Source: Breviolum minutum Mf 1.05b.01 (Eukaryota > Sar > Dinophyceae > Suessiales > Symbiodiniaceae). Taken from it: 64,000 nucleotides of DNA. The stretch lies in contig DF239840.1 in NCBI GenBank assembly GCA_000507305.1, positions 97,046-161,045 of the forward strand, written 5' to 3'. A model generated the notes under the pieces. That model did not search any database. It saw nothing but the letters and a program-made list of their open reading frames with translations, and was not told where the DNA came from. A program made the translations under genes and the position numbers. Of the stretch, positions 13,380 through 25,019 are shown one piece after another. The first letter of the stretch is position 1. Every line of letters begins with the position of its first letter.

Positions 13380-13391
13380 CTTGAGCCAAAT
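13380..13391 (-). other. Possible spliced-leader relic
   Basis: On the minus strand this reads ATTTGGCTCAAG. The 3' end of the conserved dinoflagellate spliced leader is ATTTTGGCTCAAG, so the match is 12 bases with one T missing. It lies about 160 bases upstream of the first proposed exon of the TIR-like gene, on the same strand. Such relics mark genes that once passed through mRNA. A chance match is possible. Confidence 0.35.
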
Positions 13392-13794
13392 CCACCGTGA
13401 GACGTCATTTTTGTTGGCTTCCAACTATGTTTGAACTAATTTGGTACCATCAACAAACACTCCCATCGCCGACTCAACCAAACGTCTAAGGTTCTCCAAA
13501 AAGATTGGTTCGAAAGAAACTCCACATGATCCTTGGTCAACACGTGTATGTCTGTACGTAAACAATCAAAACCATGTATGTTTGTGAACGTGGAAACATG
13601 AAAGCATGTATATAAATATGTTAATTTATAGACTTAGTATCTTAAATGTATATGTTGGGCTCTGCCCCTTTACACTAACAGTGACCACAATCGAAACCAC
13701 AAAAAATCGCACAACAACTTTGGGGCAAACCCTGGAATATGTAGATGGGTAATCTCATTGGGGTTTAAAAATCCTAAGGGTTGTACCTCATCAC

Positions 13795-14545
13795 TTCGTC
13801 AATGTCGGCAAGCTGCAGCTGCAGCAATCTTTCTTTTTTCCCACCAAACGCCGTTCTAAGCCACAATCCAAGGCAGCAAGGGCTAAATTCGGCACAGTCT
13901 CGCTCAACCATTCCCCAATCTTGAAACTTTTTGGGATTGCATGTTTAATAGGAAAGTTTAAACTTTTATCCCTTAAACTTGTATCCCTTAAACTTTTTGG
14001 GGATTGCATGTTTAATAGGAAAGTTGAAAACTTTTATCCCAGTGGTTGACTAAAAAAAATATAAACTTCTATCTTCGGGGTCCATCGGCTGAGACCAGAC
14101 GCCGTTGGAAGCCACAATCCCTTGTGCGGCAAGGCCAAAAATTGGCACGAATTTTTCACTTTTCCCACCAGAGGCTGTCTAAGCCAACATCCAAGGCAGC
14201 AGGGGCTAAATCCGGAACAGTCTCGCTCAACCACTCCCCAATTTTTAAATTTTTTGGGATTGCATGTTTACTAGAAAAGTTTAAACTTTTATCCCTTAAA
14301 CTTTTTGGGGATTGCATGTTTAATAGGAAAGTTTAAACTTTTATCTTCGGGGTCCATTGGCTGAGACCAGACGCCGTTGGAAGCCACAATCCCTTGTGCG
14401 GCAAGGCCTACATTTGGCACAGTTTCGCTCAACCAATCGCTTTTGGGATTGCATGTTTAGTACGAGGTTTAAACTTTCATCCCAGGGCCCATTGGCTGAG
14501 TAGGAAGGTTTCAACTTTTATCTCAGGGTCCATTGGCTGAGGAAG
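13795..14545. repeat. Nested tandem repeat array
   Basis: Several phrases recur here in the same order. They include GGGATTGCATGTTTA, AAGTTTAAACTTTTATC, GGGGTCCATYGGCTGAGACC, GACGCCGTTGGAAGCCACAA and the phrase around GCTCAACCA. Complete or partial units start near 13840, 14080, 14170 and 14340. Shorter duplications of the ATCCCTTAAACTT phrase are nested inside. Open frames in it are by-products of the repeat. Confidence 0.7.
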
Positions 14546-15780
14546 TTGCGCCATTCAAAATCCCAGCATCAGACCAAAACTCATTGGGCTGCAGCTTCTT
14601 GCAACCATGTCATGACTGCTTTCACGGGTGCTACTCCTTGATTACGTTCAATGCCCTTTTTGTACCTTAGTCAGTCAAGGGCTGTCGCACACTTTGCCAA
14701 TGGAGTAGATAATTATATGATATTGCTACCGTCGAAACCCCAGAGGAAGCAAATGTCTCATAGTCAAGGATTTTTTTTCATCATAAATGTCATTGGGTGA
14801 GACAAGGACTGTGGCTGATGGCGCCACTTCAGAGTTAGGAACCAATGATTTGGACCTATAAGTTTTGCACCTGATGAAAGCCTAAAAAAAAATCCGAATC
14901 TGTGGGCCAATCACGTCACAGAAGCTATTATGCACATCATTCTCACTGACTATTACCATGTCGAATCATATGGATTTTTTTGTAATTCACAGTCATGAAT
15001 CAAATTCATATTCAGAATCAAGTTATCAAAAGACCTGATTCAAATCATCATAAATCACAATGATGATCATAATACACCCTCAGGTCAAAAATCACATCAT
15101 TGATGGGCATGCGAGTCATGTGATTATGTGAAAAAACTGGCCTCTTCGATGATACCGGAAATACAAAAGAGAAAACATTGATCATAAATTAGAATCAAAC
15201 TCTGAATCTGCGAAAAAAAATGTTAACATCTCATGCCGTTCCTTAAATAGGAGAGGATCGGTTCAGGTGATTTTAAACCCCATGACTGAAACCCTTAGTG
15301 CAAAACCTTTATATCATATATAATATTTATATATAAATATATATATATATATCATATCATATATAATGATATATATCACTATATATCTTGTAACTTGTAT
15401 CATTTTATCTTATCATTCACATCACATCATATCAAAGCATTAGCAATGTAGAATTAATTACGTAATGTATAATGTATCATATCTTGTATCCTGTCTTGTA
15501 TCCTCCAGCTCGAATGAAAAACACCCCCTGCACTTCCACAATCAAATGGCCGAAAAAATGCATCCCTTTGAAGCACTAGGCCCTGATAAATGCAAAATTC
15601 CAATTGAACATGGGGAAAACCATTTCAATTGCTCCTTTTCCCAAAAGGCTTCCTTGACTCAGTGGAAACAGATGAAGGAATATCGATTCGAGTCTACAGC
15701 GTTACCGTCAACGCCAATCTGTTAAAGGGGGAAAAGCCCAAAAAACAAAAGAAATTCAATGAAATGATATGAATTCAAAA
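14546..15780. other. No gene seen; AT-rich spacer
   Basis: This stretch has ATCAT-rich sequence and a TATA run at 15316-15375. The short plus frame at 15465-15725 has no recognisable pattern and no splice context that I trust. Confidence 0.5.
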
Positions 15781-15816
15781 ATTTGATTTACACCAGAATC
15801 TCTACAAGTATATCTG

Positions 15817-15907
15817 GCCACTGCCCTTCCATGAAAACCATCCCGTGTCTAACAAGGTCTTTGATATAACCAAGGGGCTCTCGTACTAGTGCCGCTCTCT
15901 CACGGAC
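15817..15907. repeat. Left arm of an inverted repeat around an exon
   Basis: It runs through CCATCCCGTGTCTAACAAGG, TCTTTGATATAACCAAGG and GCCGCTCTCTCACGGAC. It is the reverse complement of 16101-16189 with about five differences in 89 bases. On the gene strand its first two bases form the GT donor after the exon. Confidence 0.85.
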
Positions 15908-16414
15908 TTGCTTGTTGGGCATTCTATTCATAATCAAGTTGATAGCATGGACCGTAACGCTGTAGACCCGAATCGCCCGGTGGTTGGTCTGGAGAGCTCG
16001 CAACTTTGCCACAGATGTGGCCTGAAGCATCCCTTGGGCAGCGATGTCCGCAAACAGGATCTCATAGGCCGCCATGCAAGCTCCAATCTTACCTAGCTAG
16101 TCCGTGAGAGAGCGGCACTAGCACGAGAACCCCTTGGTTATATCAAAGACCTTGTTAGATACGGGATGGTTTTCATTGAAGGGCATTGGATCATTTACAT
16201 TTCCCAAAGTAGGGGTGAAAATCGAAAATATTTGAAACCACCACCAAGTCACCTTCGGATCCACAGATCGTGAGGTGAATGTCGCGTGACAGCATCTGTT
16301 GGCGGATCTTCGCCACGTTTCTGCTTCCAATCCAGCCATCATACCCAACGGGGATTGCATCAGCTGCCTGCCCGGTTTTGGGCGCAATGACACTGATAAT
16401 CAAAATGTTTCGAT
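15908..16414 (-). CDS. Two exons of an unknown protein, second exon inside a foldback
   Basis: Exon 16414-16253 follows TTTCAG and reads RNILIISVIAPKTG onward to CGSEG. Exon 16092-15908 continues in matching phase (one base plus two) as KIGACMAAYEILFADIAAQG and ends MNRMPNKQ before GTCCGT. The 160-base intron starts GTGACTTGGTGGTGGTTT, like the introner at 60.2 kb, and ends CTAG|GTAAG. I recognise no domain. The second exon is flanked by two copies of an 89-bp sequence in opposite orientation, one in each adjoining intron. These may be the downstream exons of the gene whose larger exons lie at 17.4-23.2 kb, but the phase link is not shown. Confidence 0.6.
16093..16252 (-). mobile_element. Intron built from an introner-like end and a second repeat
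   Basis: The intron begins GTGACTTGGTGGTGGTTTCA and contains TTTTCACCCCTACTTTGGG. It therefore matches the first 55 bases of the complete introner at 60234-60119 (GTGACTGGGTGGTGGTTT, TTTCACCCCTATTTGGGG). Its right half is not the introner end but the inverted-repeat arm, so the element is truncated or was invaded. Confidence 0.65.
16101..16189. repeat. Right arm of an inverted repeat around an exon
   Basis: It reads TCCGTGAGAGAGCGGCAC and then CCTTGGTTATATCAAAGACC and GGGATGGTTTTCATTGAAGG. It pairs with 15817-15907. It occupies the 3' part of the intron upstream of exon 16092-15908. Confidence 0.85.
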
Positions 16415-17382
16415 CTGAAATGGGACATTCGCAAAAAAAATCTCATTTCAAATCAAGTCATATCATCATATCCAATCATATCATCAAATCGATTCTATCG
16501 AAACTGATACTTGATTGTCATCCAGTAGCCCTTTGTCAATACATAGTGACATTGTCACATAGTTTCCATCATTATACATTTTGGACTGGCATTTTTGGAC
16601 CATGATTTCCTCCAGAATGAAAAAATGCGGCTAAAGAACTGCCAACTGCTGATGGAAAACTGTGGACCAACAGTGACGATCATTGAGGGATTTAGTCTAG
16701 TAAAAATTCAAATGTCTGATTTAAGATAAGTCAATATCGGGGTTCGATGTTGATCTGAACTAAGACTATCAATCATATTTAAGGCCATCTACGCTATCCC
16801 GGCTGTCCCATCTTCCTGTACATTAGCATGTCAAAATTAACCCGAGGACCCCGTACCTCGAACCGTACCATTAGCGAACGACCAAATCATTCTAAGAGAG
16901 CATGAATACAATAAAATCAAATCAAAAGATCACTGATTGAAATTTGATTGGCTACTTGGGTACGGGGGATATCGAACAAAAAGACGTACATTTGCACTAT
17001 ACCGTACCCGGCTGACGAAAGTCAGAAATGATCAAATTGGTGAGAAGGCTTTGGGCCTTGAGCTTGAATCTATGAGATGCCCTTTGGCTGTGATTTTGAC
17101 TCCAGCATTTCTGGTGTCTAGAGTCTACAGTCTACTGTACTGTTTCCAGTTTGCAAAACAATCAACGGCCCCAAACTGATCAAACACCTCATACATCTTT
17201 ACATCCAATCATATGAATCATATGATTCAGATGATGTATTATTGTGATATTAAAAATAGATACTGTGTATGAAAATGATATATACAATTTCAAGTTATAG
17301 AAAATAAATATAAATCGAAAGAATGCTCCATCCATCCCACTGCACCCCACGAAAAGCAAAAGTTGACCCAAAAAAAACCGAC

Positions 17383-18159
17383 CTTGGAAACAAAGTTTCC
17401 CAAGGTGGTGAGGATCTTCTCATTCAAAGGTTCCACGACCAATCGAGCCACGTCCTGCTGGAAGGTCTTCTGGTCCTTGTGCTCCTTCAGCTTCGATAAG
17501 CACCCCATCAACTTCTTGGTGGCACCCTGAAGCTTGGGGAGGACATCTGCCAAAGCATCCAAGGTAGGGCTCTCCAAAAGCTTTTCACCGAGAAGCAAGC
17601 TTTGGACCGCTGCGACGTTTTGCATCAGCTCAGCCTTGCTCACCATTTGCTCGCACTCCGCCAGCATCTTTTTCATGTCTGGTCCCTCCTGCAAGCTGCT
17701 GCAGGCTTCCGCTAGGGCTTTCAGGCATTCCATTCGATCCACCGGAACTTCGTGGGATGAAATTTGAAGCCAACTGTCAGCATCTCCTTCAGCAGCACTT
17801 GAGAACAAGTGGTTCGGGACTTGACGGAACCACTCCTGGTTCTCAAGCAAGCTCTTCTCAAACTGGCAAACCAACTCCTTGTAGATGCTGGGGAAGCTCT
17901 GCTCAACCAAATGGTGGCATGCCTGAAAAAAAACACCACATTGCCTGCCAATCAACTTGCCACAAAGCGCCGCAAAGTTCTTGGGGAGATGCTCGAAGGC
18001 CAAGCAGAAAATCTTGAGAGCTTGGGCAAGTTTGTGAGCTGAAGCACCCTTGGCACTGGTCACCGCAGCCAAAAGATCCTTTGATAGCCATGCTTCAAGC
18101 GTCGCTCCATTCGCACTGCTCACCATGAAGACGGAATGCACCACCTTCAAGAAACTCAC
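17383..18159 (-). CDS. Large exon of an unknown helical protein
   Basis: This open block has 259 codons from CCAAG|GTGAGT to TCCAAG|GTCGGT, phase 0 at both ends. It is free of stops and rich in Leu, Ala, Lys and Gln with conserved-looking Cys. It includes ATLEAWLSKDLLAAVTSAKG, QALKIFCLAFEHLPKNFAAL and LVVEPLNEKILTTLGNF, typical of an all-helical domain. I do not recognise the family. It could be a downstream exon of the same transcript as 20261-19755 and 23206-22049, since all three are whole-codon exons on the same strand. The acceptor at 18160 looks like a donor too (AAGGTGAGT), so the left border is not certain. Confidence 0.65.
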
Positions 18160-19754
18160 CTTGGAAATGGATTTCTTTACCCAGGGATCAGTCTGTGTTA
18201 CCCCAACTTGCAATGATTCATGTGATCATAGTTGGTCACAAAAACTAGCGCCTTTTTTCACATTATTCAGAGAAAACAATCTACCAAACATCAAATCATT
18301 TCATATCATCAGTCATTGAATTCAATGATATGAATCTTAAATGACTGTAGTAGATTGTAGGCTGCAAACTGAATGGTTGATGATGAAACTACTATAAACT
18401 ATAAATAATATGTGGTGGAACTTATGGCCTTTGTCTCACGATCTTGCTCCAGTCCCAACTTGTCTTGGTATTTGAATCAGGTCTACGCAAGTAGAATGTC
18501 AGGTCTACGCAAGTAGAATGTCACCAATAAGTCAGCATCAAATCGAATCACACAATTTAACCATCACTATTATGAATCAAATCGGTCCAGCAGGTATACA
18601 GTACAGCAGTTAAATACGATATGATATGATATGACATGATTCTATATGATACTATATGATATTATGTGATATGATATGAGACTATATGACGATATGATTA
18701 TTATATGATACTATATGACTATATGATATGAATATGAAATATATGACTATATGATACTGACTATATGACAGACTATATGATGATTAAATGATATATGAAA
18801 ATATGATATATGTATATGATAATATGATATATTTATATGATGATATATGTTGTATGACTATAGACTATATGACGATGATCATGGACAAAATCATCCCAGC
18901 AAGTAAGATCCTGTCAGTGTCAAAACCTTTTGGTATCTTTTGGTCATATGCAAAACTCCTGGATTGAACCCCTTGCACCGGAAGAGTAGTGGGGCACTAT
19001 CGGTCAAGCCATTAAAAAGCAGAAAGAAAACAGTGGAAAAAATCCATCCTCCTGGATTTGTTAAATTGGATGACTCAATGACTCAACTCATATCTCATAT
19101 CCATATCCAGGTCCATCTGGTGCATAGTGCTTAATACAATTTGAATCATTTCATAGCCATCAGGTCCTTGGAATTGCAGACCTAATAGACGTTGACTTAG
19201 AGCCCTACAGAGTCATACAGTTACAAGTGAAACAAGTGCTACCTGTTGTCTTAGTTGTGAATCAAGACAAAAGCTACAAGCTGCGAAGTCTTGATTGACA
19301 ACTGTTGGGTCACGTCAGGATCATCAAACACCACCAGTTAGAAATGGCCCTAAAAGAATCAGAAAATCCCTCACTCAGAGCAATGGCGTGCAAACAGGAC
19401 CGGAGTCATGAGTCATAAACAAAATATCGGAATCATAATTTGAATCGTATCCGTATCCCGTACCATCATATCAAACCAATGATTGATTGATGATGTGATC
19501 TAAAATGTGGAATCAAACATGACAACAAACAGGGATCTCCAAGAAGCTAAAAGAACTGATTTCTAGTCTGAGTCATTCATACCATTTCGAATCATAGTAT
19601 GAAAATCATGAGTGGTCGGTCAATCGTCCACAGTGAATTTATTATGAGCATGGGTTCGCCAACCCTTTCAAAATCTTAAGGGGATTGAAAAACAAATAGC
19701 AACCCGCCATGCCCTGTGTCCCACAACTCAAAACGAATCATAGTGTCCTTGCAC
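18160..19754. other. AT-rich spacer, probably intronic
   Basis: This holds degenerate TATGA/ATATGATA microsatellite from 18620 to 18870 and ATCAAATC-rich sequence, with a tandem pair of GGTCTACGCAAGTAGAATGT at 18480-18520. I see no coding exon. Confidence 0.5.
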
Positions 19755-20261
19755 CCGAGATACAAGGCGAACCATTGTGTCAAGGCCAACGCTGCATTGC
19801 TCCAGCCGCCCAAACTTCACCTTGTCAACTTTCATGAAATTGGCCAGCATTGGGCCAGCAATCCCGCCCTCCTTGAAGCTGAACAACAACTTTTTCGAAG
19901 GACCATCCAAGAAGACCCAGCACGGCTCATCAATCTTGATGCAAGCTTGAGAAGCCAACTGGCCAAAACACTGGATCACCTTCTCCTGGAAGATGTCAAA
20001 AAGGTGCTTGGCATACGGCGCGAACATCTTCTCGATCTCTTGAATTGTCTCGACGGCATGAGACAAACCACGTTCACCTTCAGCCACAGTCCTGCTAAAA
20101 ACCTTCTCAATCTCAGCAAGCTCCGGCAAGAAAGTTGCCATCTGTGCTTCAACAATTTCTTCCCCGAGATCCTTTTGGTTCATGAACGCGGTGCAGCCAT
20201 CTGAAGTGCTGAGCACGTTGAGCTTTTCCTGCAGTGCACCGGAAGTGGGATACAAGTTCAT
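19755..20261 (-). CDS. 169-codon exon of an unknown protein
   Basis: It starts with ATG directly after TTTTGAAG (20261) and ends CGG|GTGCAAG. The length is 507 bases, exactly 169 codons, without a stop. The product reads MNLYPTSGALQEKLNVLS at the start, with helical, charged segments such as LPELAEIEKVFSRTVAEG, and Cys-containing LASQACIKIDEPCWVF. No known domain is recognised. The ATG after an AG could be a first coding exon after spliced-leader addition or simply an internal exon. Phase and strand agree with the neighbours on both sides. Confidence 0.65.
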
Positions 20262-20299
20262 CTTCAAAATTCAAGTACGAAACCTACCCTGTCCTCAAA

Positions 20300-21960
20300 C
20301 AGGACAAAGTGATTTTATTTTTTATCACAGTTTAAAAAATCACAAATTGCACACTGCACAGTTCATAGTTTATAATTTCATCATGTTTATCTCATATTCA
20401 AACAAAATTCGTTCAATTAATCCCAGATACAAAATACGTAGTAAGAAGTTACTATTAAGTTCATAGAGTCATAGAAGTTCTCGCGTACAAAAGAATAATA
20501 TTGGAAAAAACATTGTCTGTATAGTCTAGTATAGACATAGACTTCTCTATTAAGTCATGATGATGAAAAATCTGGGATATCAAAGATCATATCATACTGA
20601 CGTGACATGATTTCCATGTTATCCATTTCCTGGTATTCCCTTGCTTAAAGATTTGAGTATCAAATTCTACAGGGTTTTGCACTTGCCCAGATTACCAGGT
20701 GGAGTAGTCTGGAGAAAAAAAAACAAGACCCCAAACAACCACGAACAAATACGAAATTCACCACGACTGGTTTGGTCCTGTGTGGTGTGATGTGGTGGTT
20801 GTTCTGTAATGTGTTTCATTGTCCCTTGTTCTGTTGGGTCATTCGAAGCTACGTTCAAGGCCTCTTAAAATTCGAAATAGACACAGTCTTGACGGTGATA
20901 TGCCGCAGTGCTACAGAAAAGTGATGCAGGGATAGTGAGCAATGATTCTGTGACTGATATCGGTACTGGTTTTGGTTAAGGTACTGAGTGGCAGTGAAAT
21001 CATATTAAATACAGCATGATACTGTTTACATACTTACATACCGCCAAAACATTACAATGATAAAAATTTATGATATATGATATGATANTATATATGATGT
21101 GACATTTGATGGGCAGATTATGTTCATATTCAGCAAATCACATGCGATCATAATCATGTGACGAGATAAAGGCTGAAGGGGCTTTTCAATAAGCAACTAA
21201 TAATCCCTGATCTATCTCGAAGTGGAAAGTGAAGCAACATCAATGGGTGGATGGTGGATTCTATTGTACAAATCACGATTCACAACTCATTGAGAATAGA
21301 AAATGATAGCCTGCCCATGACTCATGGCCAGACAAAGTCGGAGATCTTTGAGAACAGAAAACTTTGAGAATGCGCTGAGATGTTGCACAGCATTTTCAAA
21401 GCTGAATGAGAATCCTAGATCTAGATTGGGCCTTTTGTTGCATTCGAAAGCCTACAGAAAGGAACATCGGAACTTGGGACAAGTAAAAAAGTCACATCTC
21501 ATACATCATACAGAATCATGCATCTCATCAATGTTCATCAATGAATTATCAACAGTCAGCTCGTCCACCATTGGGCTCCGGCTGCGTCTTTCATTGCTAC
21601 TTGACTCATACTCCGGTCCCATTATGTTCAAGATGATCAAATCATATCAAATCACATCATTTCGATCAAATCGACATCAGCATCGAATCAAATCAAATCA
21701 TGCTAAATCATCCCTATCCAGTAATCTACAGTTTCGAAGTACGACTATCTACCAAAAAAGAGAAACAAACCGTGACTGTAAACCATCAAGTCAATCACTC
21801 GATAATCTGATAGTGGACCAGTGGACCCTAGAATCAAACCCAAGATAGGCCGTCCAAGCAATGATACTTGATGATGAGTCAACATCAAATCATAATCTGG
21901 GAAAATGTTTAATTTGATGTAATGTAAAATAATAGGAGGAATATCGGAATAGGTTAAGTT
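20300..21960. other. AT-rich spacer without a supported exon
   Basis: ATCATATC-type sequence dominates, with an N at 21088. The plus frame at 21324-21848 is long (174 codons) but is rich in Ser, His, Asn and Arg from ATCA-type repeats. It looks like a composition artefact. Confidence 0.5.
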
Positions 21961-22048
21961 TTTTTGGTTAGATACAAGAGGGTTCATAAACTCTAGGGCT
22001 CAAAGCTGCTATGAAAAAAACACCAGAGCGGAAAACATTTCCCACCAC

Positions 22049-23206
22049 CCTTTGCTCCTTCAAGTTCTGCACTGTAGTGAGCTTTGTGGCATTCTCCTGC
22101 AGGGTGGCATTGTAATCTCCTGCTTTCTCCAAGATGGCATTGCCATTGTCCTTCTTGAAGAGCACACGAATGATAGGTGACTCCTTCTGGTTGTTCAACT
22201 CGGTCAGTAGCCCATCCAAAGTTGCAGCCCCATTGGTATCAAGCTTGCAAACCTGAATGATCAATGGCAACTGGACTTCCAAAGCTGAGACAGGCTTCGC
22301 AAGCAGGACCTTCTCACAAAGTTCCACCAAAGAAGAGACCGCCGCTTCAAAGCCATCCATGTCCAGAATGGTGTCAAAGGACTTTTCAACGATAGCAATG
22401 CTTTGCCTCTCTCCCTCCTCACCCTCAAAGATTTTGGAAATACGTTCGGCAGCAAGGTTGGCAGCCACATTTGTCCAATTTTTGGCCCGAATTTCCTGCT
22501 CCTGCAGGAGTTCGTTGTAGTGATGCAAGACAGCACCAGGGAAGCTACTCACTGCATCTGGTGCATCCACCATCCCTTTTTCGAAGGTGTTGAAAAAGGT
22601 GGCCTGGTGCTTTTTCGCCGGCAAACCACGAGCCGGGAGGTACGAAGTTGCAGCTTTGCAGCAATCACGAATGGTCTTGATGATCTTCTGCAACTCTTCC
22701 AAACGAGACACTCCTTCAAAATGGCTACTCTCCCGCATGGCTTTCATCTTGCTGCCCAAACGGCGATCCAGCATACCAACTTCATACCCAGTCGGAGCTT
22801 TGGGAAACTCACAAAGCTTTGAGATCATTGCCTGGACCTCTGACTGGAGCTGGTCTGCCTCCTCATTGAAGACCTCTTGCTTTGTTTTCAACTTCTTAGC
22901 TTTGCCAGCACCCTTGCCCAGGGTCTTCCGCTTCCTAGAGGCCTGGCCTTCCAAGCCCAGCAAAGCAACTTCAAGCTCCTCCTGCAAGTTATCATCATCA
23001 TCATCGTCGGCGGATCCAAGTGCTGTGCCTCCTACAGCACTTGCAGCAGGACCGTCATTGCGCGGCGCAGAAGAGGCCGCACCTGATGGAACAGGCAAAG
23101 CAGCTGCAACTCCAACTTGGTTCTTGAAGACAGCCACATCCTCAGGCAACTTCTGGCCAGAAGCACTGTCCAAAATGATCTTTGCTCGAGCGCTGTAGCG
23201 TGACAT
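22049..23206 (-). CDS. 386-codon exon of a probable nuclear protein
   Basis: The exon starts ATG right after CCAGCAG and runs 386 codons to CAAAGG|GTGGTG, phase 0. Early residues contain a Pro/Ala-rich stretch and a run of six Asp. A strongly basic cluster, RKRKTLGKGAGKAKKLKTK, looks like a nuclear localisation signal. The remainder is helical, with coiled-coil-like QEVFNEEADQLQSEVQAM and RLEELQKIIKTIRDCCKAA. It is the largest clean coding block in the window. No family is recognised. The next supported exons downstream on the same strand (20261-19755, 18159-17383) are also whole-codon, so one long transcript is plausible but inferred. It may begin here or continue from the exon at 24980-24751, which also ends in phase 0. 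Confidence 0.7.
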
Positions 23207-24740
23207 CTGCTGGTCCGGAGAAAGCCTTCAAAAGCAATGGACGGGTTGAATGTGTGAACAACACAGATTTGTGCCAAAGAACTCTGACTAGAGTACTGAG
23301 ACATGAGCTATGGGCCGGTTATGGGCATTGAATATGATTTGACATACAATTGATATACGGATGATATACGGTGATATTACATGTAGCATAATGTCATGAA
23401 AATAAAGTCAAAATCAAATACAAATTCAGATACATTTGGATGAAAAACTATCAAGGTTATCAGTCAGTCAGCTGAAAACCCAAATCATATCACATGACGT
23501 ACTCACTCTGAATCGAAACAGGTCATACTTTATCAAATCAAATAATCAAGAATTCAATGATACCAAATCAAAATCAAATCATATTGGGATGGGTTGGGAT
23601 AATGATGCCATGTCCGAATTGACAACCAATGAGCCAAACCCTAGGTTTCAAAAATGGGCCATTGTGTAGTCCATGGTGGTAATGTGTATTGCACTTGGCA
23701 CCATATTATGCAGGCTCAAAAAAAACGGTGTCAAAAAACCGACCAAACTAACCCCTTGCCCTCTCTCCAGCCATGAAGCGAAACAGCTCCATGGTCAAGC
23801 ACACGCTGGAACATGATTGTATCATGCTGCTGCGTTCGCTCTTCCCAAACATCGCGTGGGCCAGCCCAGGCCTGTGCATGTAGCGCTGAACCTATGGTAG
23901 TTGTTGGATATTGATATCTTTTCCCTACAAAAGCCGCATGGATCTACCCATCACTCCTTGCAGTCCATGCAACATGTAAACTGTGAACATATCATATCAT
24001 ATCATATCATATCACATCATTTCATATCATATCAAAAAAAATAATACTATCATATCATATTATATGATGATCGATATAGTTTTCTCATCTCATCTCATCT
24101 GCTTTCATATCATATCATATCATCTTTCGAATCATATCAAATCAAATCTCAACTCAAATCACATTGCAGTCATTTCATGTCATATCAATATCAGTCATTT
24201 CTTGTAATATAATATAAGATAATATGAAATTTACATTCTAATATTCTATTCTGGAATTTGCAATATCAAACCATGTCATTGCGTTATCGAAATAGAATTG
24301 ATGGACCGATAAAAGCATTCGATTAAAAAGATCATAGTTTTGACGAAAACGAAACCCTCAGGCTTGGCCAGGTAAGGGTGGGTGTAGATAGGAGAGGCTG
24401 CAAGGCAAGAATGATTTGCTGATAAAAAAATATGAAATCCAAATCAAATTATGAACAAAAAGACTGCATCACCGCCAAGCTCTTTACTGGAATTTCAGCA
24501 CTGCGTCCAGGATTGCTCTTTAGTCTTCAGCTAGTGTAATTTGGGCCATCTAGACTAGACTTAATGATTCAAGTCCAAGTCAATTGGACAATTCATTGAG
24601 CTCAGTGTTTCTGAGAAAATGTGGCTGTGAAGGATCAATAATTAAGAAAAGAGAAGGTGCAGCCCCGTTTTCACTGCCTACCTACCTATCTCCCAGACCC
24701 GACTGCTATCTCTACCACTGCTATCACCCAAGTTCACCCT
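23207..24740. other. AT-rich spacer with ATCAT repeats
   Basis: ATATC/ATCAT microsatellite-like sequence covers 23985-24210. I see no exon with both borders in this stretch. Confidence 0.5.
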
Positions 24741-24750
24741 ATGGACAAGC

Positions 24751-24980
24751 CTTGTAAACGGTCAAAGTGCTTCCATCCGCCAGAGTCAAGCTGGAAGCTG
24801 CGCATCCATCTTCTTCTGGGCTCTTCCCCCCATGGTGCTCTGCGTAGGAGGTCTTCGTGTAGATCCGTGTGCACCCCACAGGCTGGGTGATTGTGCGACA
24901 AATCTTCTCTTGAAACACACGCCTCAGAGCAGGCGCTGTGCAACTTCTAGTTTCAAATTGGTACATGTGGCGAAGGATTT
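24751..24980 (-). CDS. Exon with Cys-rich unknown sequence and probable GC donor
   Basis: The exon follows CACTCCCCAG and reads ILRHMYQFETRSCTAPALRR onward through ICRTITQPVGCTRIYTKTS to GSTLTVYK. It can end TACAAG|GCTTGTCC, a GC donor, in phase 0. Alternatively it runs four more codons to a stop at 24740 as the last exon of a gene. Three Cys lie near CTAP, ICRT and VGCT. No domain is recognised. In the first reading it could join the exon starting at 23206, which also begins on a codon boundary. Confidence 0.5.
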
Positions 24981-25019
24981 CTGGGGAGTGAACCAGTGAA
25001 AAAGTTGGTGAGCGCAATG

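Noticed and set aside
21324..21848. 174-codon plus-strand open frame
   Set aside because: Composition follows ATCA-type low-complexity DNA, and it lies opposite to all supported genes.
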